This document shows positions 1 through 6,081 of a stretch of DNA of 8,764 nucleotides, piece after piece. The stretch is from Acidobacteriota bacterium. Lineage in GTDB: Bacteria; Acidobacteriota; Terriglobia; UBA7540. The notes below the pieces were generated by a model, which saw only the letters and a list, made by a program, of their open reading frames with translations, had not been told where the DNA came from and did not search any database. The DNA lies in NCBI GenBank assembly GCA_021827255.1, contig JAKAWO010000117.1:1-8764 (forward strand), in the 5' to 3' direction. The number at the start of each line of letters is the position of its first letter. Position 1 is the first letter of the stretch. The position numbers and the translations under genes are program-made.

Positions 1-49
1 CCCGGCGTCCCCGTGGCGCCGCCGTCCTTGTCGGGAACCTTTCCATTCC

Positions 50-400
50 TCAAAGCTCAAGCGCCTTCGACAGGTTCCGGGCGAGGAAACTCGACGGGTC
101 CTGACTCAGCCGTGCAAATTCCGATTCCGAATAAACCAGCGAGTCCGTGGGGATAGACGTTGTGTGAATCTGGTAGCGGCAACTCTCGAAGAAATCCCAA
201 AGGTCTTTGCGCACGACCACGATCAGGTCCGCATCGCTGTCCGCCGTCCAATTGCCTCGCGCCAGCGACCCGAACAGGAAAACCTTTACGACCTCTGGAA
301 AACGAGAGCGGGCCTCCGCCACGGCTTGGCGGAGCTCCTGGATCACCTGCTCGCGGTCAATGAATCTGACTTCGGCAAAATTCCAGGATTTCTCTGGCAT
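50..400 (-). CDS. Minimal nucleotidyltransferase (MNT/MntA-like), partner of the upstream HEPN protein
   Basis: This is a small cytoplasmic protein of the DNA polymerase-beta-like nucleotidyltransferase superfamily, about 116 residues from the ATG at 400. The signature is FLFGSLARG, then SDADL, and about 28 residues later TDSLVY. Counting from an upstream TTG at 406, these put GS at 46-47 and the three metal-binding acids at D58, D60 and D88, so the catalytic set looks complete. In characterised HEPN/MNT pairs the MNT protein is the antitoxin and can adenylylate the HEPN partner; applying that here is inference. The gene overlaps the 3' end of the HEPN gene by 44 bases, suggesting coupled translation. 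The start is uncertain. ATG at 400 has AAGGA about 11 bases upstream. TTG at 406 has the same AAGGA at 5 bases. GTG at 346, just after the HEPN stop, would give 98 residues and still keep the whole domain. Confidence 0.85.
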   Translation of the reverse strand: MPEKSWNFAEVRFIDREQVIQELRQAVAEARSRFPEVVKVFLFGSLARGNWTADSDADLIVVVRKDLWDFFESCRYQIHTTSIPTDSLVYSESEFARLSQDPSSFLARNLSKALEL

Positions 401-743
401 GAGCAATCAATTCCTTGCTGCTCTGTTCGTTAAAATAATCGAGAGGGCTTCCCGACGCGAAACCGTTCGGATACCTTGAGGTGACATAGACCCTGTCAAC
501 CTCCTGCGCCCCCCGAAGAATCTTTTCGGGAACGTTCGCGCGTTCGGAAAGCTGCTTGAGAATTTCCGTGACCGAATGTCCGCGCGCCGACCCGTGCAGC
601 GACTGGACCAGCGCCTTGGCCGCCTTCTCCGCGCCCTGCTGCGATTGGAACGCCGCCCATTCGTGATGGCCGGCCTTGGCTGAATCCTCCGCCGCCGCCA
701 GATCGCCCTCCGCTTGCCTGAGCCAGTCCTGCGAGCGCACCAT
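357..743 (-). CDS. HEPN domain protein (PF05168-like), upstream partner of MNT
   Basis: This is a 128-residue, mostly helical protein. Recognisable HEPN features are an N-terminal DWLRQAEGDLAAAE helix (residues 6-19), the conserved helix WAAFQSQQGAEKAAKALV (29-46), GHSVTEIL (55-62), and a VYVTSRYPNG segment (85-94). The ATG at 743 is well supported by GGAGG at 750-754, six bases upstream. HEPN proteins paired with MNT proteins are often RNase toxins that act through an Rx4-6H motif. I find no arginine followed by histidine at that spacing; the nearest cases are R54-G-H56 and R124-x3-H128. The SRYP segment is what I recall for the PF05168 branch in place of the RX4HXY motif of the HepT/DUF86 branch. 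The protein may therefore be a substrate-binding or regulatory partner rather than an active RNase. Its stop lies inside the MNT gene, so the two form an operon. Family assignment is firm; biochemical activity is unknown. Confidence 0.85.
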   Translation of the reverse strand: MVRSQDWLRQAEGDLAAAEDSAKAGHHEWAAFQSQQGAEKAAKALVQSLHGSARGHSVTEILKQLSERANVPEKILRGAQEVDRVYVTSRYPNGFASGSPLDYFNEQSSKELIAHAREILEFCRSQIH

Positions 744-792
744 GCGCAGCCTCCACCCACGAGTCTAGCATGACTCCAAGGCTGGCTTTCGG

Positions 793-904
793 CCTTCGCG
801 GCATCCATCGCCGTCTTCGCGGCCTAGTGGCCTGAGTCTTAAGAAAGGTGAATAATTCCTGGCCGGCCGCAATTCCTTTGCGGTCTTAGCGCCTTTGCGT
901 GAAA
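793..904 (-). repeat. Degenerate CGCAAAG/CCGCGAAG-type short repeat units
   Basis: Read on the minus strand, 904-875 consists of irregular 8-9 base units: CGCAAAGG, CGCTAAGAC, CGCAAAGG. Two further related units, CCGCGAAG, lie about 21 bases apart at 794-823. The 7-base string AATTCCT also occurs twice, at 854-860 and 871-877, flanking a GGCCGGCCGC block. Phrases built on CGCAAAG(A/G) are familiar as noncoding interspersed repeats in many environmental bacteria. I infer that this is a decayed copy; the unit boundaries are approximate. Confidence 0.45.
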
Positions 905-1019
905 CACGCTTTTTAGCTATTCAGCGAACTTCTGACTCAGGACTAGGAGGCGCCAGCCGCCCATAGCAATTTTCGCGGCACCAGCTTGACATCGCCTCTT
1001 CGCTGTGCTCACCTTGACA

Positions 1020-1050
1020 GCCCCGGGACTCGGGATCACAACCCCGGGGC
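1020..1050. repeat. 8-base inverted repeat in the leader of the membrane-protein gene
   Basis: GCCCCGGG at 1020-1027 is perfectly complementary to CCCGGGGC at 1043-1050, with a 15-base loop. It lies 64 bases upstream of the ATG at 1114, directly after a TTGACA at 1014-1019. It could be a leader hairpin or an operator-like dyad. No function can be assigned from sequence. Confidence 0.45.
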
Positions 1051-1113
1051 GCGGGCCGGCCGCGCTTTCCCGGCCGATCGAAATCTCATTGCAAAACCAC
1101 AGAGAAGGCCGCC

Positions 1114-1650
1114 ATGGAAAATTCACCCGTTCGCTTTTCAGCCCTGGCGGTCAAGACCATGGTTTCCCACACGCTGACTTATTTCCTGATGGGAGCCCTA
1201 GCTTATTATTCCTTCAACTATGCGGCGACGATGAACCGGCCGGGCTCCGGAATGCACCCTTCCACGAGCCTGTGGGTGATGCTGGGGCCCATGCTGCAAC
1301 CGATTCGCGGGATGCTCTTCGCGCTGGTTTTCTGGCCGTTTCGCGAGAGCCTGTTCGGGAGGAAGAACGGCTGGCTGCTGATGAGCTGGATGCTCGTCGC
1401 GCTCGGCATTCTTGGCACATTCGGCCCGGCGAGCGGCTCGATTGAAGGCCTGATTTACACGACGACCCCCTCGCTGCTGCAATTCCGAGGCTATCTGGAA
1501 GTCGTTCCGCAGGTGCTGCTGCTCTCGGCGCTGCTCTGCTACTGGGTCAATCACCCGGAAAAGAAATGGCTGAACTGGACGCTGGGAATCCTGTTTTTCA
1601 TTGCGATGACCCTGCCCGCGCTGGGCTTGCTGACTCGCCACGCGACGTGA
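1114..1650 (+). CDS. Small integral membrane protein, five predicted helices, function unknown
   Basis: This is a 178-residue protein that I do not recognise as a characterised family. Hydrophobic stretches at about residues 17-38, 54-76, 86-106, 127-145 and 152-173 predict five membrane helices. The connecting loops are short and contain few charges; the clearest are R77-E78 with R83-K84 and E149-K150-K151. Helix four begins YLEVVPQVLLL, and there are several prolines within or at the ends of helices. There is no signal peptide, metal-binding cluster or transporter motif that I can name. The ATG at 1114 is chosen because GAAGG lies five bases upstream. A second ATG at 1159 would remove the hydrophilic N-terminus. 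The gene stands alone on the plus strand between a divergent HEPN/MNT operon and a convergent receptor gene. The reading frame is credible because of its consistent hydrophobic pattern and ribosome-binding site; its role is unknown. Confidence 0.75.
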   Translation: MENSPVRFSALAVKTMVSHTLTYFLMGALAYYSFNYAATMNRPGSGMHPSTSLWVMLGPMLQPIRGMLFALVFWPFRESLFGRKNGWLLMSWMLVALGILGTFGPASGSIEGLIYTTTPSLLQFRGYLEVVPQVLLLSALLCYWVNHPEKKWLNWTLGILFFIAMTLPALGLLTRHAT

Positions 1651-1658
1651 AACACGTC
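1644..1658 (+). repeat. Hairpin over the stop codon of the membrane-protein gene
   Basis: GACGTG at 1644-1649 pairs perfectly with CACGTC at 1653-1658 around an AAA loop. The TGA stop at 1648-1650 is inside the structure. No T-tract follows, so this is not a classical intrinsic terminator, though it may protect or shape the mRNA 3' end. Confidence 0.4.
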
Positions 1659-1675
1659 CCAACTACCCGCCGCCC

Positions 1676-1723
1676 GTAGAGGCCGCCTTCAGGCGGGCAC
1701 GGTACCGCCGGCGTCTCGCCGGC
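1676..1723. repeat. GTAG-led double hairpin between convergent genes (REP-like)
   Basis: After GTAG at 1676-1679 there are two palindromes. CCGCC-TTCA-GGCGG spans 1683-1696. GCCGGCG-TCT-CGCCGGC spans 1707-1723 and is a perfect 7-base stem with a 3-base loop. The location between the 3' ends of a plus-strand and a minus-strand gene is typical of repetitive extragenic palindromes. Many described REPs carry a GTAG or GGAG head, which is prior knowledge of the class. No T-run is present on either strand, so Rho-independent termination is unlikely. Confidence 0.5.
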
Positions 1724-1831
1724 ATCGAGGCTTGGCCGCGCCCGACCGCTCGCCCCGGCCGAACTTGCGGGCAGCGTGGCAAAGCCGACTCATCCGCAAT
1801 GGATAATCAGCAAGAAATTAACCCGGCGTCA

Positions 1832-4800
1832 CTAAAACAGAACCTTCAGCGAGACGATGACGGCGCGGGGCGCGGAGGCCGTCCCGGTGCCCAGCGTGCC
1901 AAACCCCGTGCAAACGGGCAGCCCCGCGCATGTCGGGAGCTTGGTGATGTCCGTCGTCGTCAGGCCGGTGAAGGACGGATGGTTCAGGACGTTCATCGCC
2001 TCGATGCGCGCCTGCATGGACCAAGTTTCATTGAGGTGGAACTGTTTTTCCAGCGCGCCTTCCGCCAGGAGCTTGCTGGGAAGCCTCAGTGCGCTCTCAT
2101 AGCTGGGACTGGTGCGCCGCTCCCAATTGGCCAGGTTGTGGTAGCAGGCCAACTGCGGTTTGCCGTTGACGGTGGTGACCGTGTTATTGATCCAATGCGC
2201 GCGCGTCTGCCCGCCGACAGGGAAATAGCTGGCGCAACCGGGACCGCCAAAATCGTAGCCCGGAATGGCCACCGGCTCGCCCGAGCCCCAATAAGCGGCC
2301 CAATCGGCCTGCCAGTGGCTGAGCAGGCCGCTCTTCCAGCCGGAAACGCTGCGGAAGAACGTCCCTCCCTGGCCCACGGGCACGGCCCAGAGCACGTTCA
2401 TATCAACAAAGTGGCGGCGATCAATCGAGCCAACCCCGTACCAGAGCTTGGAATCGCGGAAATTGCCGTTATTCAGATAGTGGTCGGCGTACAACATTTC
2501 GCCATACTGGTAGTTGAAGATGAAATTGAGCGAGTGGAGCCTCCGCTGCAGCCGGAGTTGCGCGGCATTGAAGTTGGCATAGGCCTGCGGATCCTGATCT
2601 TCGGCGACGCCCGTGAACTGCGGGAAAGGGCGAGCGAGCTGCCAGGCGTTCACGGTCGGATTGGCGCCCAGGCTGAACTCCGCCGGGATGATCCCATAGA
2701 ACGGGTTGGGCACCTGGTTGTTGCAGATCGCGTTGTCCTGGTAGCACTGCGCCTGCAGCGAGTTGGGGATCACATTCCATTGCTGCGTCATGGCGATGGC
2801 GTGCGTGTGCTCTCCCACGTAGTCCGTCTCCATCAGGATGCGCGCCGGCAATCGCCACTGGAAACCGGCGGACCAGTGCTGGCTGGAGAGAACGCGGCGC
2901 TGCGGGCTGTCGTAGCCGACGCCAATGCCTCCCTGCGACTGCTTGGCTCCGGCGGGCGGCACCGCGCCGAGTGGGAAAGGACTGCCGTCCAAAAACGATG
3001 TTGACGGGTGAACGCCGCCGTCGGGAGACGCGATGTAGCTGGTGGTCTGGTCAAAGCCTTGGGCGGTGGTCGAGAATTGACCGTAATTATAGTAGATACC
3101 GTAGCCCCCCCGGAAAACCATCCACGGCCGGAAGGCGTAGGCGATTCCAAAGCGAGGTTGGAGATCGCTGAGCTGCACCTGGAACGGCGCGCGCGATGTG
3201 CCGTTGACCCCGGCGTAACTCATTGTGCCCAGCAAAGGATTGGGCAGATTCGGGAATTTCGTGTAGTCAATCTGGCTGCTGAAAGGATTGGTGCATGTGA
3301 AGCAGAAGCCGCCGTTGATCCGGTTATACCGTTCGGTCGGCGAGGTGCTGATGTCATAACGCAGTCCGATGTTGAGCGTGAGGTTGGGGCGAACCCTCCA
3401 ATCATCCTGCGCAAACAAACTGTACGTATGATAGACGACATAATTGTCTTCGACCCAACTGACCGAGCCGCCCGATGGGTAGCCGAGGAGCATATCGGCG
3501 AGGTCCTCCGCCTGGTTGCTGCTGCCCGAAAGAGGATTTTGCTTGGTCCATTGGCCGTTAAAAGTGAAGGTGCCGTTGGGCGTTCCCGGAATGCCCTGCC
3601 CGCCCCCCTGATCGTCGAAGAACTCGGCGCCGTAGTGCAGTACGTGATTCCCCTCCACCTGAGCGAGCGTTCCTTTGAAGTCCCAGTAGTTGTCCACGCT
3701 GCCGTTTTGCGTGTTGTTGAAGAGCTGCATAAAGCTGTTGACGTGGATCTGCGGAACGATGTTCAAGTGGGTTGTGGTGGGCACGACGGGCATCGTGAGG
3801 CCCAACTTGTCGGCGGTGAAATCCTGCGCGATGGCGTTGCCGTAAAAGGTGAAATTCGTCGCCCGGACGAAGGAGGCCATGAAGTCGCCTACGATCGTTG
3901 GGCTGATCGTATGCGTGAGGTCGGCGATGGCCATCACGTTAGTGGCCGGGTTGTACGTATGGGTCGAGGCGGGGGCGGTTTCGGGAAGGCCGTTGCCAGC
4001 GCCCCAAGCCGCGGCGTTCTGAAGACCAAAAACCTCGTAAAGGCGCGTGTTTTCAGAAAGGGTCTCGTCCATGCGGCCCAAGTACTGGTTGTAGAAAAAG
4101 TGGCGCGGGCCGGGCGCGGCATAGTTATTGGTTAGGCCCGGAACGTCGGGCGCCGGGAAAAAGCTCATGATGGCCTTGCCGATGGAGCTGATGCGAGCGC
4201 CAGGAATGGTGTCGCTTGGAAAAGCTTTGCGGCCGTATTTCGAGCAGCCCGAAGAGCTTTTCTTGGCGCAAAAGACGGTCGCAGGATCATAGACGGTGTA
4301 GCCGGAGCCGGAAAAGTTCACGCTGCCGTCCGGCTGAATGCGCCAGCTTACCGGCACGGTGGTTCCTACGACGGGGCTGGGATAAGTCTGGCGCCATCCC
4401 TCATAGCTGCCAAATAAGAAGACCTTGTTACGGCGAACGGGCCCGCCGAACACGCCGCCATAAGTGTTGCGAATGTTGATCCCTTTGGGGATGCCGTAGA
4501 GATCGGACGTCCAATCGTTGGCGTTGAGCGCCTCGTTGCCGTAATAATCGTAAAAGTCGCCGTGGTACTGGTTGGTGCCCGACTTTAAGCTCACATTGAA
4601 CGCGCCGCCCGCCGCGTGCCCGAATTGGGCATTATAGGAATTGGTGGTCACCATGACTTCCTTCACGGCGTCTTCATTGGGGGAAAAATTCCATTGGCCG
4701 CTGCTCCCGGCGCTCGAGACGGGCGCGCCGTTGATATTGAAGGAGTTGGTGTATTTGGGCGCCCCGTTGACGGTGAAGCTGGCGGAATTGTTGCGGTTCG

Positions 4801-5323
4801 TCAGGTCAAACGGATTGCCCAGGCCGCGCACGCCTTGGGCGAAGCTGACGTTCATCCAGGTCTGGCGTCCGGTCGAAGGCGTGTTTTCCGCCTGCTCCTC
4901 GGTGACCACGTCTGAATTCGTGGCGGTGGTCGTGTCGAGCAGGCCGGGCGACGCGGTCACGGTCACTTCCTGTACCACGCTGCCGACCTCGAGCGCGATG
5001 TTCAAGCCGAGCTTCTGCCCCATCTCCAGCTTGACGTTGGAATAGACCACGCGCTTAAAGCCCGGAGCTTCAGCCGTCAGTTGATATTCTCCTGGCAGCA
5101 GATAATTCAGCACGTAAGTGCCGTCGCCGTTCGTTTGCGCGGTGTAGGTCTGCTGCGTCTCCTTCTGGACGGCCTTCACCGTAGCATTCGGGATGACCCT
5201 TCCCGAGGGGTCGCGCACCTCGCCGCTGACCAGAGCGCGGTATTCCTGGGCCCTCACAAAACTTCCGCTCGCGAGAAAAATGAGGGCGAAAAGGGCAAGC
5301 GCCCGTAATAGATGCTTCTGCAT
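1832..5323 (-). CDS. TonB-dependent receptor, Oar-like, with carboxypeptidase-regulatory-like N-terminal domain
   Basis: This is a 1163-residue outer-membrane beta-barrel receptor. Residues 1-25 form a signal peptide (MQKH, a long LALFALIFLA core, cleavage after VRA). Residues 30-111 match a CarboxypepD_reg fold: SGEVRDPSGRVIPNATV at 33-49 and NGDGTYVLNYLLPGEYQL at 65-82. EVTVTAS at 119-125 is a TonB-box-like stretch. The plug follows and includes NEDAVKEVMVTTNSYNAQFG and GGAFNVSLKSGTNQYHGDF, the hallmark of the Oar-type receptors expanded in Acidobacteriota. The rest is a barrel rich in aromatic residues, ending in a C-terminal phenylalanine as expected for BAM recognition. An in-frame start 63 bases further upstream exists but lies in the promoter. 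The ATG at 5323 has AGGGGG six bases upstream and begins a textbook signal peptide. No SusD-like partner, anti-sigma gene or degradative enzyme adjoins it, so the ligand is unknown; polysaccharide or peptide uptake, or a matrix role, are all possible. No frameshift is seen. Confidence 0.93.
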   Translation of the reverse strand: MQKHLLRALALFALIFLASGSFVRAQEYRALVSGEVRDPSGRVIPNATVKAVQKETQQTYTAQTNGDGTYVLNYLLPGEYQLTAEAPGFKRVVYSNVKLEMGQKLGLNIALEVGSVVQEVTVTASPGLLDTTTATNSDVVTEEQAENTPSTGRQTWMNVSFAQGVRGLGNPFDLTNRNNSASFTVNGAPKYTNSFNINGAPVSSAGSSGQWNFSPNEDAVKEVMVTTNSYNAQFGHAAGGAFNVSLKSGTNQYHGDFYDYYGNEALNANDWTSDLYGIPKGINIRNTYGGVFGGPVRRNKVFLFGSYEGWRQTYPSPVVGTTVPVSWRIQPDGSVNFSGSGYTVYDPATVFCAKKSSSGCSKYGRKAFPSDTIPGARISSIGKAIMSFFPAPDVPGLTNNYAAPGPRHFFYNQYLGRMDETLSENTRLYEVFGLQNAAAWGAGNGLPETAPASTHTYNPATNVMAIADLTHTISPTIVGDFMASFVRATNFTFYGNAIAQDFTADKLGLTMPVVPTTTHLNIVPQIHVNSFMQLFNNTQNGSVDNYWDFKGTLAQVEGNHVLHYGAEFFDDQGGGQGIPGTPNGTFTFNGQWTKQNPLSGSSNQAEDLADMLLGYPSGGSVSWVEDNYVVYHTYSLFAQDDWRVRPNLTLNIGLRYDISTSPTERYNRINGGFCFTCTNPFSSQIDYTKFPNLPNPLLGTMSYAGVNGTSRAPFQVQLSDLQPRFGIAYAFRPWMVFRGGYGIYYNYGQFSTTAQGFDQTTSYIASPDGGVHPSTSFLDGSPFPLGAVPPAGAKQSQGGIGVGYDSPQRRVLSSQHWSAGFQWRLPARILMETDYVGEHTHAIAMTQQWNVIPNSLQAQCYQDNAICNNQVPNPFYGIIPAEFSLGANPTVNAWQLARPFPQFTGVAEDQDPQAYANFNAAQLRLQRRLHSLNFIFNYQYGEMLYADHYLNNGNFRDSKLWYGVGSIDRRHFVDMNVLWAVPVGQGGTFFRSVSGWKSGLLSHWQADWAAYWGSGEPVAIPGYDFGGPGCASYFPVGGQTRAHWINNTVTTVNGKPQLACYHNLANWERRTSPSYESALRLPSKLLAEGALEKQFHLNETWSMQARIEAMNVLNHPSFTGLTTTDITKLPTCAGLPVCTGFGTLGTGTASAPRAVIVSLKVLF

Positions 5324-5376
5324 GATGTGCCCCCTGACAGCCCCGACGAAAGAGCAGCTTTCAGAAAATGGTATCT

Positions 5377-5405
5377 TATATATCAAACGGTCCCGCCCCT
5401 GTCAA
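5377..5405 (-). promoter_or_regulatory. Sigma70-like promoter of the TonB-dependent receptor
   Basis: On the minus strand a perfect TTGACA (5405-5400) is followed by 17 bases and TATATA (5382-5377). An overlapping TATAAG at 5380-5375 offers an alternative -10 with a 19-base spacer. Transcription would begin near 5370, giving a leader of about 47 bases before the ATG at 5323. Because an in-frame upstream start codon would fall at or above the -10, this promoter argues for the shorter protein with an N-terminal signal peptide. Confidence 0.7.
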
Positions 5406-5467
5406 CGGAAAAATGCGGCAAAAATGAAGACGCCACACCGTCCGAGGCGCGTCACCGAGCCAGCAAG

Positions 5468-5557
5468 CAAGCGCGGACCGCCCCCTTTGTGGTCCGCGGC
5501 TTGTCTCTGTGCGGCGACGCAAACGCCGCAGACCTCACCAACCGAGGTCTGCGCTAC
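5468..5557 (-). repeat. BIME-like cluster of three dyads with a GTAG-headed palindrome
   Basis: There are three strong inverted repeats. The first pairs 5468-5479 with 5491-5503: 12 paired bases with one bulged G, around an 11-base loop. The second is GCGGCG at 5511-5516 with CGCCGC at 5524-5529. The third is CGCAGACCTC at 5527-5536 with GAGGTCTGCG at 5544-5553, a perfect 10-base stem with a 7-base loop. Read on the minus strand, the third is immediately preceded by GTAG (5557-5554), the head tetranucleotide typical of many REP elements. The second and third share three bases and could form alternative structures. REP identity is inferred from architecture; copy number in the genome is unknown. 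Confidence 0.55.
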
Positions 5558-5727
5558 CTTGCTCGCCTGGCGCCCCCGTCGGCGCTTACACCTTGACGTG
5601 ACGGGAACTCCTAACGCCCTCCGCCACCGTGACGCTCAGCGTGCAGTGAGCGGCCCTTCACGGGCTCTTCCGTCGCCGCCCGCGATCGCTGCCAGCGGCT
5701 CGCTGCCATCCTGAACCCTTCGCCCGC

Positions 5728-5756
5728 TGTCATTCCGAGCGAAGCGAAGAATCCCC
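5728..5756. repeat. Dispersed repeat phrase containing CATTCCGAGCGAAGCGAAG
   Basis: This 29-base stretch begins TGTCATTCCGAGCG and ends GAATCCCC. I recognise it as a noncoding phrase scattered through many environmental bacterial genomes; when translated it yields the familiar spurious peptide ILRFARND. Its presence explains the open frame crossing 5636-5872 on the minus strand, which I do not call as a gene. The core GCGAAGCGAAG is internally repetitive. Confidence 0.55.
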
Positions 5757-5872
5757 GTACTTCGCTCACCATAAACCCCGCCAACGCCTCCCCATTTCGC
5801 TCTCAAATTCCAAATCCCTTCTCTCGGCCCCTCCCTGCGCGGGTCACCCGCAAACTTCTCCACGTCATACAA

Positions 5873-5944
5873 CCCTCGCCCTTGGGGAGAGGAGGGGAAG
5901 CGCCTAACGGCGGGTGAGGCGGATCGCGCTGCGGTGGGCGAGGG
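5873..5944. repeat. 9-base inverted repeat bounding a CCCTCGCCC/GGGGAGAGG segment
   Basis: CCCTCGCCC at 5873-5881 is the exact reverse complement of GGGCGAGGG at 5936-5944, with 54 bases between. The left arm runs into TTGGGGAGAGG. The segment resembles the purine-rich/pyrimidine-rich CCCTC..GAGGG phrases found as interspersed repeats in many bacteria. No gene or terminator is evident. Confidence 0.35.
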
Positions 5945-6024
5945 GAAATGCAGCCCGCCCGAGGCGTCCTAAGCTCCGCCTTTCCCCGCTCGCTGGCTCG
6001 TCCCCGCCCCGCCCTCCTCGGCCA

Positions 6025-6057
6025 AACTAGGCTAGCACCGCCGCATCAACTAGGCTA
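6025..6057. repeat. 10-base direct repeat AACTAGGCTA
   Basis: AACTAGGCTA occurs at 6025-6034 and again at 6048-6057, with 13 bases between. The offset of 23 bases is roughly two helical turns. It could be a pair of regulator sites or a short duplication. It lies just left of the LacI-like dyad. Confidence 0.4.
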
Positions 6058-6066
6058 TATTCTACG

Positions 6067-6080
6067 TGGAACCGCTTCCA
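6067..6080. promoter_or_regulatory. LacI-family-like operator dyad
   Basis: TGGAACCGCTTCCA is a 14-base dyad centred on CG with a single mismatched pair. This is the layout of LacI/GalR-family operators (central CG, TGGAA..TTCCA arms). There is no LacI-family gene in the window. The site is about 660 bases upstream of the receptor promoter, so direct control of that promoter is doubtful. It may be chance or a remnant of a lost regulatory region. Confidence 0.35.
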
Positions 6081-6081
6081 A

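Larger units (their letters stand above)
744..1113. other. Divergent intergenic region with decayed repeats, no gene seen
   Basis: This 370-base gap separates the divergently transcribed HEPN gene (minus) and membrane-protein gene (plus). Short frames cross it, but none has a recognisable protein. Directly visible are decayed repeat units at 793-904, two TTGACA hexamers at 986 and 1014, and an 8-base inverted repeat at 1020-1050. I could not find a convincing -35/-10 pair for either flanking gene. Confidence 0.6.

Noticed and set aside
1..46. Possible start of a further minus-strand gene just after the MNT stop
   Set aside because: An ATG at 46 follows the MNT stop with a GAGGA almost adjacent, but only 15 codons are visible before the window ends, too few to support a gene.
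917..1126. Minus-strand open frame of 69 codons in the divergent gap
   Set aside because: It overlaps the start of the membrane-protein gene and runs through repeats and a palindrome; no recognisable protein.
1651..1831. Rho-independent terminators for the convergent genes
   Set aside because: Stable hairpins exist, but none is followed by a T-run on either strand, so they are reported as palindromes instead.
1799..4135. Two long plus-strand open frames (401 and 375 codons) opposite the receptor gene
   Set aside because: They are antisense to a receptor with clear domains, have low-complexity compositions rich in Arg, Gly, Ala and Val, and match no family. They arise from the GC-biased codon use of the real gene.
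5636..5872. Minus-strand open frame of 78 codons in the intergenic mosaic
   Set aside because: It contains the ILRFARND peptide encoded by a noncoding dispersed repeat and has no ribosome-binding site or family resemblance.
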